Source: Naematelia aurantialba (lineage: Eukaryota > Basidiomycota > Tremellomycetes > Tremellales > Naemateliaceae). Taken from it: a stretch of DNA of 64,000 nt. A model generated the notes under the pieces. The model was given only the letters and a program-made list of their open reading frames with translations. It made no database searches and was not told the DNA's origin. Shown one piece after another: positions 20,611 to 35,122 of the stretch; position 1 is the stretch's first letter, and every line of letters starts with the position of its first letter. The translations under genes were made by a program, and so were the position numbers. The stretch is from assembly GCA_021527695.1 (NCBI GenBank), contig JAKFAO010000002.1:434001-498000 (forward strand). The letters run 5' to 3'.

Positions 20611-23320
20611 CTAGGATACATAATACATGTGTTCATCACTCGTGATCATTGGATAGGCTTGATAGTCAACGGTGGATGAGACGCCGAGTCGCTCGCTGCC
20701 ATCGTGTTCCACAAGATGAATAAAACCAATGCGTGCTGCGGGCGTCAGCCTGCTACCCAAACCCACTGCCACTGCAACTGCCACTGCCACTGCAACTGCA
20801 ACTGCAACTGCAACGGCAACCTCGCACGCGGAAGACAACTCACCAAAGACCCGGCGTAGAGGATGAACAGACTCCGAGCGCGCTTGTTGCCTATCACTGC
20901 TCGGGTGAGGGCGAAAACGGCGCGCTCGAGTGGATTCAGCGCTTGGATCGCCCGTTGTGCCTCCTGTGTTGTGTGAGCTGCAGCTAACACGCAGGTAGAA
21001 CGAATACACAGAACTGTCCATACATCTGTACAATGACACAGAGTGGTAGAGGTAGAGCGAGGGATAGAGAGAAGGATAGAAACAGGGATAGAGAGGGATA
21101 GAGAGAGGGATAGAGAGAGGGAGAGAGGGAGAAAGGGAGAAGGGGAGCGACGGAACAATCAGACTCACCCTGCCTTTGAACGCCTCGAACGGGTTCAGGC
21201 TCTCGTCGTACTTGTCCTTGTATTTGCCAATCTCATCCTCCCTGCTGCGACCCGACATGACCCCATTAAGCAGGCCTGCTCCCCCGCTGCCGCTGCTGGG
21301 GCCGACCGCTGACGGACCAGGATCGCGGTACGACTGCATGTACCTTACTTTCTCGTACAGCTTGAGATTGTCGGCCTGGAGCGACTTTATCTCTGCGCGC
21401 AGATCTGAGATCGACTCGAACTGCTTGCGCAGCTCTTCTTCCAGCTCGGCATTGCGTTGGCGGAATCGGTCTCGTTGTGAAGTCACGATCGGCAGGATCG
21501 ACGTATCGCCATTCGATGCGAACTGAGCAGGCGACGCTCGGCCATCCTGAGGAGGGTCAGGTCTAGTCCGCAACAGGTCGCTAGAGCCAGACTTACGACT
21601 TTGCCGCCGATGTCTAGTCCCGCTAGACCTTGTGCAGGCGTATGCACGCCGGACGGCGCCGCGCGACCCTCGCCATCGGGTTTGTGCAGCGATGCCAGGT
21701 CGTTTTCCAGTTTCTCCACCAGGCTCCGCTGCTTGGCCAAGTCCCGCTGTAGATTCTCGATCGTCTCGTCCGCAGCCGCATGCTGCGTCGACAACTCGTC
21801 CCATGATACGCGAAGCCTCGTGAGGTCCTCCAGAAGCCGGCGGTTCTTGGACACCAAGAGATTTTCGAGTGAACGCCCCAGCTGCTTGTTCGCCTCGTTG
21901 GCATTAGGATCAGGGAGGTGAACGTCGTCGTCGCCCTCAAAATCGGCCCCGGAAAACTCCACATACTGCTGTCAGCGCCGCCCCACTATCCAAACACACC
22001 TTCATGATCTCCAGCTCGCGCTTGATTTCGTCATAGTCGGCATACTGCTTGACCTTGGCCTTGAGACTGTCAATCTCGGCTGCTTGCGACGCAATTTCTC
22101 GCGCCTGATCGTCTGCCCGCTTCTTGTCCACCCGCTCGCCCTCCGCTTTCGCCTCCTTGAGTGAATCCAGGGCTCGCAGCAGACGCGACGCCTCAGCTTC
22201 AAGCTCGGAGATCTGACCCTCGAGCGCTTTGACGCTGGATATCAGCCCCATCTGCTCACATGTTCAGCTCACCGTTCTGCCTGTCCAGAACCGCTTCGGA
22301 CAGACTCTATCTCGGACCGCAGCAGCTCGTTGCGCCGCTCTACAGTCGCCACGCGCTCGTTGGCCCGGACGAGATCGGCAGCAACCATGTCCATCTCGGC
22401 CAGCCTGGCCGCAACGTCTTGCTCTGCAGGTCAGCCAAGCGCGGATACGGCGGCTCACCTTGCCGCTCGCTGGCATTCAGCAGTCTCGCCTGAGTGCTCT
22501 CGTTGGAAGCGTGAAGGTCCCGCAGCTGTCCCTTGACCGTCTGCACTTGCCGCTGGAGGTCTTTCTCCCTGTCCATCAGCTCATGCACGGAACAACAGAC
22601 CCACCGCTCCTCGTAGTTGCGCATCCGCTCGTCATACTCTGCATTCAGTTCGTTCTCCTTCTGCGTCACCCGCTCTTGGATCAGCTCGTCCATCTATCAT
22701 GTCATCAGCGTCAGGATACCGAGTCTGAGGGATCGGACGCACCCTTTCCTCGAGCTGATCCGCCTTGGTCTCTGCCCTTCTTCGCTTCTCCTCCACATTG
22801 CCCATATCGCCGACCTGCTTTTTCAACTCTGCGTTCTCCTCCCGCAGCCGTGAGAGTTCCGACTCGAGCATCCGCGCCTCGGCGACCTTGACCGTCTGGT
22901 CCACCGCGGCGTCTAGAAGTGGATACGGGTCCGGTGCATCTGCCAGTAGCTTGTACACGTTGAGAAACGCCGTTTCGGACATCTTGGACCGTCGCGTCAA
23001 AGAGTCAATTTCTCCCTGATACGCTTTGAGCAAGACCTTGATCGCGTTGAATTTTTCCGCATCGTCCGGCTGCTTCTTGAACTCTGAATGTCCGGTCAGC
23101 GTACATTTAGAGGAGAGAGACGGGGTCTTACCCCTGGTCTGCTCGGCGAGCTTCTTCCGCCCCACCATGTTCTCCTTTTGGTTCTCGACGAGCTCGAGCG
23201 CCGTCGTGTCCAGCGACTTTTGCAAGTCGGACAGGTTGATCTCTGGGCATCAGCACAACTTGCAGTTGCCTACCCACCCTTCCATGTCGTCAATGCTGCC
23301 GAGAAGTTTTGTTCTGCCAT
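20611..23320 (-). CDS. COY1: Golgi coiled-coil protein CASP/Coy1
   Basis: A tail-anchored Golgi membrane protein that binds SNAREs and tethers in intra-Golgi traffic. Start MAEQNFSAALTTWK at 23320; the first intron joins to EINLSDLQKSLDTTALELVE, typical of the family. Almost the whole length is coiled coil (for example LESELSRLREENAELKKQVG). The family C-terminus is clear: ILPIVTSQRDRFRQRNAELE, then KVRYMQSYRD, LNPFEAFKGR, then LNPLERAVFALTRAVIG and the membrane segment ending ARSLFILYAG. A short last exon encodes ARIGFIHLVEH near the C-terminus. About 700 residues. Two introns in the C-terminal part contain tandem repeats. Divergent from SFI1 by only 165 bp. Confidence 0.85.
20762..20820. 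repeat. (CCACTGCAACTG)n repeat in the last CASP intron
   Basis: Hexamer/dodecamer array of CACTGC and AACTGC units close to the 3' end of the gene. Confidence 0.9.
21036..21150. repeat. GGGATAGAGAGA repeat in a CASP intron
   Basis: Purine-rich array of AGGGATAGAGAG-like units, decaying to GGGAGAAAGGGAGAAG. Confidence 0.9.
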
Positions 23321-23485
23321 GTTTTGGCTAGGCGACCCAATCGTCGTGGAGGAAAGAGGTTGCGACGAGTGGGAAGAGAGCCCGACGCCGGGGCTGCGGC
23401 GAGCGGCGAGATCACGTGACATCAGTAGTCGGGCGACGCGCCTGTTGATTTCTATTGTCGAGTTCTCTTTACTTCAACGAAACGC
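23321..23485. promoter_or_regulatory. Short divergent promoter, COY1 and SFI1
   Basis: 165 bp between the two start codons, including the CACGTG-adjacent sequence ATCACGTGACAT near 23411. No factor assigned. Confidence 0.4.
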
Positions 23486-26400
23486 ATGGCGTCCACCACC
23501 CTACTGTCCAGCCGCTCGACGAGTGTCTCGGAGGATGTAGACCTAGAGCTGGTGCAGGAGATCATCGAGCGGGCGCCTCGGAGCGCGACGACCTTTCCGC
23601 AGGTATTCGAGGCGTACGGGCAGGTCTTGCAGTCTCAGTGGGTCGTCGGACTAGTCCATCAGTCATGCGCAAGCTAAGATCGCAGTGGAATCTCTCAAGC
23701 AGGCGATACGGCATACTACAACTTCCTTCTGAAGCTGGGTGTCATTCGCGCCCCGACATGGGGGGAACGATGGGACCTGTGGTGTGCTACCCACATGTCG
23801 ACGCTGTCGACGCCGAAACGGGTCGTGGCGGAAGGTGTGCGTGCGCGTGTGCCGTTCTTGGCGTCTGCCAGCTCGAACCTGGACGAAGGGTATGGAGATG
23901 ATGAGAGTGTGGTTCTTCGGCCGAGTCCGCGGAAGGTCATGGCACACCGATCGCTAGAGTACGATCTGCTCACGTTTGATCCCCCGCCACGCACGTCTAC
24001 CCCCGTCTACGCCCAGGAGAGCGGGTACAGGTCGCCGCCCCCTCTACCGCCTTACTCGGTCTCGGACGTCAGTTATCTGGACGATTACAAGGTGCGCGGA
24101 ATCGGAGAGGGAGAGGAGAGCACCGAGTCCCAACCTCAGGTGTACGGCTCAGCAGAGGAAATTCGCGAGCTCGAAGCCGAGGTGCAACGCGGGATGGAGG
24201 CGAGCGCAGACGCTTTTTTCGATACGGGCCTGCTCGGGCGGTGTTTTGATGTCTGGGCGAGGGCGTCCGACTGGGTGCAGGTAAGTGCGCTCATGTTACT
24301 GAGAATCTAGCTGATGGGCAGACCACCACGAGGCAGATCGATGCAGTCAGGGACGGTATTTTGTTGCGGCAGACGCTGCTCAAGTGGCGGCATCAGCACG
24401 AGCGACATCTCGCGCTGCCTGCAACCGCTGACGCACATCGCCGCATGCATCTCCAGAGTCAAGCGCTGAAGCTGTGGATCAAGAAACTCGGATACAGGAA
24501 GCTACGAGCTAGAGAAGGAGAGCTGGCTGCATCGCTCGATGCCCGGCGAGTTGCGGGAGCATGGACGCGGTGGCGTGTGAGAGCGGTAGAGCGCCGAACC
24601 GAGAGGTGGAAGCGGGACATGAGGGAGCGCGAGGCGGTCTTTGTCTCGGAGAAGAGAGAGCAGCTCATGGGCGGCGTGGTCGAGGTACGTCCGAGTGATG
24701 TACTGGCTGACGCTAGTTCTGGCGACATCGTACACGCGTTCAACTCATGCAGAAGCTTGCAGATGGTCTTCGGAGGAGAAAGGACTTGCAGACTACTTTT
24801 GACACCTGGCTTTACCGCGCCTGCCAGCAGAGGAACATCGCAGAAGCTATGACCACGATACATACCGGCATTCTGAGCGCCGCCTTCGACGTCTGGAGGA
24901 GAAGAGCCAAGCTGGTTCCTATCGAGGCGAGACTGGTGGACGAGAGAGATGCTGGGCTCCTCAAGCGAGTGTGGTCAGACTGGAAGCTACAACAGTAGGT
25001 GGTGTGGTGGTAGCGCCTGCTAATGTCAGTTCCCGCCGCAAGTCAGCCACAGCGTTTGCGGATACGCACAGCATACGAGCTGCATTGAAGCGGTGGCGAA
25101 GGGCGATGCAGGATGTACGGGTAGGTCTACGTTGTAGCTCCGCTGATGGTAGACCATTGAGGGAAGAGCCGCGCTCGTGAATCGGCGCCGAGACGTTGCG
25201 GCGGTGCGTGACTGTTTTACGATTTGGCGCACCAAGGCCAGAGGCCTCGTTCTGCGTCAGGCTCTGGATGTGAGACTGGAGCGGAAGACTCTGGAAAGGT
25301 GGACGGCGAGGATGGGCCATGTGAGGGGAATGCTAGAGAGGGCGAGCGGGCATAGTATCGAGCGCCAAGGGCGGTCCGTGCAAGTGACATTTAGGCGGTG
25401 GCGAGACCGGCACTCGTCACTCATGGACCAAGCGATCCGGGCCGATCTGCGTTTCGACACTCACTTGGTTGCTGCTGCGGTGCTCAAGTGGAAGGCGACG
25501 ACAATCAGGCTCAAGGAGGACGCGATAAAGGCAGACAAGGCCGCTGCGTTCTTTGCATTACGTCAGGCGTGGAGAGTATGGAACCTGAGCCTTGCGGTGA
25601 AGAAGCAGAATGCATGGGTGGAGAGGAAGAGGGTAGAGGAGACGAGAGAGGTGTTTGCAGTGTGGCGAGATGCCGCGCTGCGCAGTCAACAGGACAGGCA
25701 GGCGGTCGAGACCTTTAGGACCAACAGCGGCCTTGTGAGTCGAGTGAAGGATGCGCTGATGATAGAATCTTGTGCGAGATGCTTTGGCGAGATGGACAGA
25801 GCGGGTCGTGGAGATCAAGTCGAGGGAGCTGGACGTTGTCGAGCGGCGGGACGCGGCGTTGATCGAGTGAGTGCCAAGCTGGCCGGGTGGCCCAGCTGAT
25901 AGCAGACACGCCATGTCACGGTGGATCGCGAGTCATGAACGGGTTGCTGGGCTACACTCACTACTAGAGAGTCACCTCGTCGTGAAGGCCGAAGGTGGGT
26001 CCTAGAGAGATGGTGCTAATAGCAGATCACTTGAGGGCGGTGCTGCGCGGCTGGCGAGATATCGCGAGGTTGAGGAAAGCTCGGCGACTCGAGGCGGAGC
26101 GCATGCAGGCTGAGCGGGAGCGCAAACTGCTCGAGGAAGCATTTTCGACCTGGCGAGGAACGGTCCGGGAGCGGCAACTGGCGTCTATGGTGCGGCTCGT
26201 CGCGGGGCGGTGCTGACTGTGACTCTAGGCCGAGGAGGTCGAGGCGAAGCACGAAGATGCGCTGTTGTTCGCCGTATGGGATCGGTGGAAGGCAAAGTCG
26301 ACGGTGAGGGCACGCTCGGTGTTGCGCTGATGTCAGATGCTCCCTGTCATATCGTTTGAACGGCGCCGCCTGCTCAGACTGGCCATGCATAGATGGACTC

Positions 26401-26865
26401 GTGCCATGGCACTCGTCAAGGCAGAGCATGAAGCGCAGGCTCCAAAGAACCGCCGACTACTTGGTGTGTGCTTCTGCTCCTTCCTAAGCTGCTGCTCCAT
26501 GCTGGTGCTGGGGGGGCCTCTTTCCACTCTCTTCTGTTGTCCCTGCTAGTGCTGGGACGGGACTCTTTCCACTCCCTTCTGCTGCTCCCCGCTGGTGGTG
26601 GGGTGCGAGCTGACGACGATCAGAGGAGGCGATGGATATATGGAAGGACGCGTACGCCGCACGTGCGGCGAAGAGATCGTGAGTCGAATGAGGTGATGCA
26701 CTACTCATGGCCAGCCGTCGAACGCGCTTTCGGCCTTCCCTTGGTACTAGTATCCGCCAGCGGGGGGACGTGAGCGAGCCCGCCTACTCGCGGCTCAGGT
26801 CGGAGTTGAGCGAGCCGGGCAGCGCGTTGTTCAAGGCGCTGCGAGGGACGTTGCCGGAGCGATGA
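23486..26865 (+). CDS. SFI1: Spindle pole body / half-bridge protein Sfi1 (centrin-binding repeats)
   Basis: A long helix that lines up centrin molecules at the half bridge of the spindle pole body. Recognised from about nineteen repeats with the Sfi1 pattern of a hydrophobic-x-x-W core: LLKWRHQHERHLAL, ALKLWIKKLG, TFDTWLYRACQQ, AFDVWRRRAK, CFTIWRTKARG, TLERWTARMG, TFRRWRDRHS, VFAVWRDAAL, VLRGWRDIARLRK, AFSTWRGTVRE, AMDIWKDAYAARAAKRS. The N-terminal third (MASTTLLSSRSTSVSEDV...) is disordered with SP sites. The C-terminus GSALFKALRGTLPER ends at 26865. The 160-nt intron 26464..26623 has a ~50-bp duplication. Precise exon joints in 24980-25180 and 25870-26020 were not all fixed. Confidence 0.85.
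26497..26610. repeat. ~50-bp imperfect tandem repeat in an SFI1 intron
   Basis: Two and a half copies around GCTGGTGCTGGG...CTCTTTCCACTC...CTTCTG, inside intron 26464..26623. Exons join as RRLLEEAMDIW. Confidence 0.85.
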
Positions 26866-26944
26866 CGAGCCATGCCCCCTTACTGCGGGCATCGGAATGC
26901 ATCTCCATCTCCATTTACTCTACATCTGATCTACATGTGTACAT

Positions 26945-28770
<1,826 letters not shown>

Positions 28771-28977
28771 GGCCGTCGGGTCGAGGTACGCTGCCGACAA
28801 ACGTGAGACTGCAGAGCGGGCTCTAGGACGACGAGAACGAGGATGAGGACGAGGACGAGTACATGGTCAAAGGAGGCGTTGAATGATGGTTATCAGTCAC
28901 GTGTTTCGGCTCCGGATGGTGACCGGTTGGTCCCATTCTGCCTGAATGATCGGTTGTAACTTTCGACGTAGTACATG
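28771..28977. promoter_or_regulatory. Divergent promoter, otubain and VMA12
   Basis: 207 bp between opposed start codons, with an ATCAGTCACGTGTTTC element near 28890 that contains a CACGTG E-box. Confidence 0.4.
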
Positions 28978-29983
28978 GCTTCCACGGGCATACGGGTGAC
29001 GCTCCCGCCGTATCTCAGAGAGAGGGTCCAGGCGCTGCGGGATGTAGAGCTTCCATTAGAACTGCAGAAAGAGCTAGCGGCTGCGGTGGTTGTCGCGGTC
29101 GACTCGGATTCGAACTCCAGCTCCGACCCTCCCAACTCCAACTCGGACCCGCTAGAGCCAGAAGCGACGATCGACGAGGACCTGTTGACCCGCCTCGCGC
29201 GGTGGGCCGACACGGTCGAGGGCCGCGTGGCGCTCAAGAGGGCTGGGCTGGGTGCGTCGTCGTGTGGATGACGTGGATATCTGAAGACGTGGAGGGCGAG
29301 CTGATGGCCGTCCAGATCCAGGCGACTACGGACTGATCGCGCTCTTTGCTGGGACCAGGGTGTACCTGCCGCCAAAGCAGGTCGAGCTCCTGCATGACAA
29401 GGTCTGCCTCGTCGCAATTCCTCCTGTCCACATTCTCACCCTCTTGCTCATTCTGATTTCCCTCATCTTCTCGTCATTCGCATTCTCATTCTTGGTCCCC
29501 TCCCAGCCATATAGCAGATCCCTGTCCCCGCTCCGGCTGACACCTCAGCCCAACTCGTTCCTCCCCTCCTATCTTGCGCCGAAACCCCAAACCTTCGCAC
29601 AAGAATACCGCGAGACCGCCCGCCAGCTATCCACAACCATCAACATCCTGTTCTCGATCATCGGCTCCGCTGCCGCAGTGTACGTCGCAAGCGTCACGGG
29701 TGCGGGCTACTCGCGCGAGACTGCGGTCGTGCTGGCTATCCTGGCGGGGGTGGTGGTGGGTCTCGCGGACATGGTGTTGGTTTGGATCGTGTCGGATAGG
29801 GCTAGTAAGGGAAGGGCAGAACAGGAGCAGAAGAGGCTGGAGAGCAGCAAGGGATCGGCAGTGGAGGCGGGGATGGAGGTGGACATGGAGACGGGGACAG
29901 AGGGGCAAAGTGCGATGAAGCCGAAAGCTGGAGAGGTGCGCCTGCGAAGGCGTGCGCTTCCGACGAGGGATAATGCATCATGA
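28978..29983 (+). CDS. VMA12: V-ATPase assembly factor Vma12/TMEM199
   Basis: An ER membrane protein needed to assemble the V-ATPase Vo sector. Start MASTGIRVTLPPYLRERVQ. Exon 1 joins over a GTGCGT intron to GDYGLIALFAGTRVYLPPKQ; the next joint drops out an intron ending GCTGACACCTCAG and gives LLHDKPNSFLPSYLAPKPQ. The domain core follows: EYRETARQLSTTINILFSII, then two membrane segments (about LFSIIGSAAAVYVASVTGA and TAVVLAILAGVVVGLADMVL), with RET between. This is the Vma12 layout of a cytosolic N-terminus and a C-terminal hairpin. The C-tail is charged and disordered. About 275 residues, slightly longer than the yeast protein. Confidence 0.8.
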
Positions 29984-32009
29984 CGTCGGACATGCATCTC
30001 ATCGAGGACCGTCGGCGGCGCCCCTGCCGCAAATGCGCAATGACCGGGCTCTAGACCTGATACTTCCGTACACTTCTGATGGGCTCGGCGCGCTCCATGG
30101 AGTGTAAGCTTCTGAGTACTCCATGAGTGAGGCATCAACGATCGTCCACCGGAACAGATGCAAGTGCGCTACCTATCTTACGGCCTGGAGCCTAGCGCTG
30201 CATCACTCTGCCTTGTTTCCGGTATCGTGAGCCGTGGTGGACTCGTGCACGGGAGATTGGTCTAGCACTATGCTGCTTGATTTGCCACTCATGCACAATC
30301 CAGGCTCTCACTCGCCATCCTATACCGAGCTACCAGTTCTGCACCATCGCTTCCTTGAGACTCGTGGTGCTTCCCGCAAGGCGTCACACCTGGAAGCGTT
30401 ACACTTAGGCAGGCGAGTATGACAACGAGGGCCGGGTTATATGAAGCCTCAAAGAAGGAGAGAAAGAAAGGAAAGAAAGAAGCAGTCAAGGAGATGTCGC
30501 GAATCGCGATCCAGTCCAACCACCTGTCTTGTCGACTCGTCGCTCGGGAGCATCAGCATGACACGATGGTGAGTCCATTGGACCATGACGCTGCTGCCAG
30601 CCCAGTACTAGGATCAACGGATGAACTGCAGCGATCCAGTCTACCGTATGACGAACTGTGCCGGTTCCGAGCGATACTGTCAGTTCACGCCGAAGCCGAG
30701 TTTGTGACCTGAATCATTTAGCATCATCCACGAATAGCGGATACGTTAGGCAGCCAGGTTCGACCTCGAAGTGCATTTTCCGGGCCAGTTCTCAAGCAGA
30801 CGGTGATCTCGTCGGCGGACCCAGAGTCTGGTCCTTTGAAACCTGCCTACGTAGACCAAAGTAAGTACCCAATACCTCGTCGAGTCACTGCCTGGCTCCC
30901 CTCTCCATAGCTTGTCACCTGACACCGCCGCAGATGGCCACCTCCAAGCTCCTGAATTGGTACTTCGACGGACCTGCCATTCAAAGCGATACAAATCCCT
31001 CGCTTCCTCCTTCGACCCGGTCGTCTTTCCTTCCTTCCTCGCGTCCTTGCTTGGTTCCTCCTCCTACCATCTTTGCCCTTGGCACTGCTCAGTGCGCATC
31101 GCTCCCAATCATGGCAGGTGCTTTGGAGGTTGCGCCGAGATCTCACATGTCCGCGCTGATCGATCCGGTGCTTGAACACGCGCGCGCGGCGCGCTTACGA
31201 CGACGAGGTCCATCGGATGGTCTGGCCGACGAAGCCTCTCAGTGTTATCATTGTGCATTCACCCCCCCTGCTTCGACGCTGACCGGGCCTCGCTCGGAGC
31301 TCGTTTGATCGACCGCATAGCGACCATTCCGGAGCAACCAAGGTTTTCAGTTGCCCCCCCCCAACCCGCGGTTGCCCCGAGCGGCGAAACAAAGAGAGGG
31401 GATAAATTATACGCTAGTGGCGTTTTCCCCTTCTCGTTTTGTACCTGAACACCGAGGAGAAACAGGACGCGACCAAAGCAAAAACGAAAGAGCGTTGTTC
31501 TGGAATCTCTCCCCATCCACGACAGAGCTGGTCTCTTCCAGAGGTCATTCCAGAGGACCATCTGCAGCTCGCGGACAACGGCCATCTCGACCACTCCATT
31601 GTCAGACACATCCCCTCGCTCCGGTACAATCTCGGCGAACCCGTCCCCATAGGCATCCCTTTCCTCTCTGATCAACGTCCACCTCCGAAAGGAGGGCCAT
31701 ACTCTCGCACAACTGCCCACAATAACACCTCGTAAATCCTTTCATCGTCCACTTTCGCGCTCCCTCGAGCCAGCCTCGACACCAATTCAACATCCCTCAT
31801 TCGATCGTGATTACCATCAAAACATACCAACATCAAAACAAAGACCGCCACGTTCCGAACCTGTTTCATCTCGACGATACCACAGGTCCAAACGCATCAC
31901 TCAACCCCGACAACGCTTTCCTAGGGTCACACGCCAGGCTACATTCCAACGCTACCTGCATCCACCTTGGCAAAGGTGCAGCCTCTAGCGTTGCATCCCG
32001 CGAGCGACA
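29984..32009. other. Gene-poor 2-kb stretch upstream of CDC24
   Basis: The largest gap in the window. No frame has coding-like character or a recognisable motif; open frames at 30419-30712 (+) and 31259-31720 (-) are unremarkable. It may hold the CDC24 promoter and a long 5' leader (AC-rich, CATCAAAACA-like sequence at 31805-31855). A C9 run is at 31355. Confidence 0.55.
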
Positions 32010-35000
32010 ATGTCGACAGTATCGCGGCGGAGAGTGGGCTCGGTGAGCCAGCGAAGGCTCGACTCGCCCCTCTCCCCCCTCGACGTCCAGAGCATCCAGA
32101 TGCCTCTCAACCCGTGAGTGATCGCTTGTCCAACGTTGACAAAAGACAAAACGCGCTGGCGCTCAAAACAGCCGCACTCTCATCCACACGATCTCTCTAC
32201 CAGACATGCTCCACATTGCGCAAGCGACTGCGAATGGTGGAGGACTTTGAACCCTTTCTAGGCAAGTTTTCATCACTTTCCAGTCTCCCCTTGTCGACAT
32301 GATACTTATTGTCCCAGACCAACCGCCCACTGCCGAGCCCCTCGATGTAGTGTCCCACATTCTCCACACCTTTCGTCTTGGGTCGCCCCTATGCCACCTG
32401 TACAACCTCCTCATTCCGTCCTTTGGCGATCCCACCTCGGCCGTGTACGCCGATCTGCCCCTCCCCAAGACTATCGAATACGACTTCCCAAACTTCCACG
32501 ACTCTCCAGACGGTGTGCGTAACTGGGCCAAACGGCCGGACAACGCGAAAACTTGCCAACGGCACATTGCCAATTTTGTCGTGGCAATGAAGCAACGCGT
32601 TGACGAAGGGAGGTGGCACTGCGAGACTTGGGCTTTGCACGAGCTATGGGGAAAGACGTCGGGCGATGATCGCGAGGCGTACGATTCTACCGGTCTGATG
32701 AAAGTCCTTGTCACCGTCGAGGCCATACTTGACAACCTGCCCGACGCCGCCCTTCCGGCCCCTTTTCCCCACCACATCTCTACCATGTCGTACGACGTCC
32801 CGTTCTCAGTGGGAGGCACCGCACCCGGTTCCGGTGCTGTGGGGACCATGGCAGCAACCATGAATGGCGGCGTCCATCTCGACTCGGAGCTTTCTCCCAC
32901 GGAGATGTCCCGCGCAGGATCCGTTGACGTCAACGCGTTCAAATCAGTCGAAGAGCTGGTCGCTTCGGAAAAAAGCTATGTGAACGAGCTGGAAATTCTC
33001 GTCACATGCTCCCAACAAATGCTCGTTGCTCAGCTAGTCTCCACCGAGACAAATCATCAGATCTTTTCAAATCTTGGCAAGATATTAGACTTTCACGTGA
33101 GCTTTATCCACTTAGACCCCGCTGATGGCAGCGGAAATTCCTCATCAAACTCGAGACCGAGTACGAGCCCATCCAGGAAGGGCGGACATGGGCAGAGGGC
33201 CGATGGGGTCGCCCTTTTATCACGAGCGAGACGGAGTTTGACTGCTACGGCCCATACTGTGCCAACTATCTCGACGCGATCCGACTGGTCAATCGCCAAA
33301 TGCCGACCCTGCTGCGCGGTGAAGAACTGCCCGCAGCTGATCGCCCCTGTCTCCATCCCGAGCGCGAGCTCACAGCCTTCATGATCAAGCCTATCCAACG
33401 TATCACTAAATACGGCCTTCTTTTGGACGTGAGTTTTCCGTGAAAACATTGCTGACCACAGGCCATCCTTAACACCACAGCCAAACACGACTACCCCTAT
33501 CGTACGGAGCTTGAGCAGGGCGCGGCTGCCGTCCGCCGCATTGCCCAATCAATAAACGAGGCCACCGACTCCAAAGCGAAGATTAAAGCAAACAAAGCGA
33601 CAGTGCGCGAGCTCGTCGACCGCGTGGAAGATTGGAAGGGCCACGAGGTTGAACGTTTCGGCGATCTCTGGCTGGACGATCGCTTTCTCGTTGACAAGGA
33701 CGCCATGCCCCGCGAGTACCACGTGTTTCTCTTTGAACGCATGTTGCTTTGCTGCAAGGAGATCATTCCCGATCCACCAGCAAGAAAGCCAAACAAGAAC
33801 TCGAGCATGCTACGCAAGAACAAGAATGAGCCAGAAAAGAACAAACTCGCGTTGAAAGGCCGCGTTTTCCTCACCAACGTCCAATTCGTCCGCTTGTTGC
33901 CTCCCGACGGTGAGTTACCCGAGTGTTCCCCGCTTACGCCAGAAACACAAGGGCTGTCACGTCTGCTCGTCGCATGGGTCATTCCCGGTCACCGCCACAA
34001 TGGCTACCGGGACGACGAGGAAGACTCGTTTGTCCTTTGCGGCAAGAGCGAAGACACCATGCGTCGATGGGCGGAGAAGTTCAACGAGCTGTTAGTGATT
34101 GAGCGTAAACGCAGAGAGGTCGAACGGGCCAGATACCAAGATCGATACTCGTCTCAGCAGTCATCGTTCGCCCCGCCAACCCCAGCGTCTGAACAACCAC
34201 CATTTGGCTTTCCAGAGGATGGTTTGTCCAGTGGGCGAACCACACCTAGCTCGTCCAGTGCGTACCACCCTTCGGGTCGTAGGGTCCAAAGTCAGCAAGC
34301 CATGCCAACCGACCGACCGGATTTGCGCGCGCGAGCCATGACCGAGGATCAGTTTGGGCCTAGCATGAGCCAATGGCGCTCTCAGATGCCACCACCCTTG
34401 CCCCGTATCCTTCCTGCCAACGCCGAAGCCTCGTCCAGTAGACGCCCGTTCCAACGTCTCGAGCGTGCAGAAGAGGTGGAGGAGCCCCGGGAGTACCACC
34501 ACGCGGCACGAGGAATGATCCGTGCTCCTTCACATGGCATCCAGCCGTCCGTTCAGCCGCCTCCGTTGCGCAGCCGCTCTGCGTCGACTCCCAATGTCTA
34601 TCAGCAACCAAAGGTTACCGCCCCACCCATTCCGATCGATCCTTACCCCCAAGCCTCGTCATCGACCGCCTTTTTCAAGCGCATGTCCAGCAAGCGCAGC
34701 TCCGGCGACAGCCATTCGACCGAGACGTCCGAGACGTCTTCACAGCAGAGTCCTGCTACTCCGTACGGATCTGCCGGGCTCATGCCATTTTCGCGGCAGA
34801 ATAGCCAGGACGCTCCAGCGGACGCCGTATATGTCTGTGTTCGTTATGCAGAGGTGGGTTTGGGTTTAGGAGTCTTGGCTGATGACAGGGAACGATGTTC
34901 AAGATCATATGTCCCAGCGATATATCTTATCTGGCGTTCTACAACGCTGTGCAAAAGAAGCTGCGTAATGCGAATCCGGCTTTTAACGCGGATCGCATGC

Positions 35001-35122
35001 AGCTGAAATGGGTCGACACCGACAACGATGAGATTGCCATCAAATGTGATGCGGATGTTGACGCCATGTTTGGCGAGTGTCGGGATAACGGCCTGAACAG
35101 TGTGGATGTGTTGGTGAGGTAG
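32010..35122 (+). CDS. CDC24: Rho/Cdc42 guanine nucleotide exchange factor Cdc24
   Basis: Activates Cdc42 in polarity and mating. Start MSTVSRRRVGSVSQRRLDSP. Exon 1 joins over a 60-nt intron to ALSSTRSLYQTCSTLRKRL, the Cdc24 N-terminal signature. Intron 2 (32262..32317) is GC-AG. A calponin-homology-like Cdc24 domain follows (FRLGSPLCHLYNLLIPSF), then the DH domain (SVEELVASEKSYVNELEILV ... FMIKPIQRITKYGLLLD with the conserved PIQRI-KY), a PH domain (RFLVDKDAMPREYHVFLFER; DEEDSFVLCGKSEDTMRRWA), a disordered Ser/Pro region, and a C-terminal PB1 domain (TMFKIICPSDISYLAFYNAV ... LKWVDTDNDEIAIKCDADVD) for binding Bem1. All domains are intact. About 960 residues. Confidence 0.95.
32262..32317 (+). 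other. GC-AG intron in CDC24
   Basis: Donor TCTAG/GCAAGT, acceptor GTCCCAG/AC. Only this pair restores DFEPFLDQPPTAEPLD. Using the GT two bases later breaks the frame. Length 56 nt. Confidence 0.85.

Noticed and set aside
30419..30712. 97-codon plus-strand open frame
   Set aside because: Isolated, no motif, and no splice structure around it.
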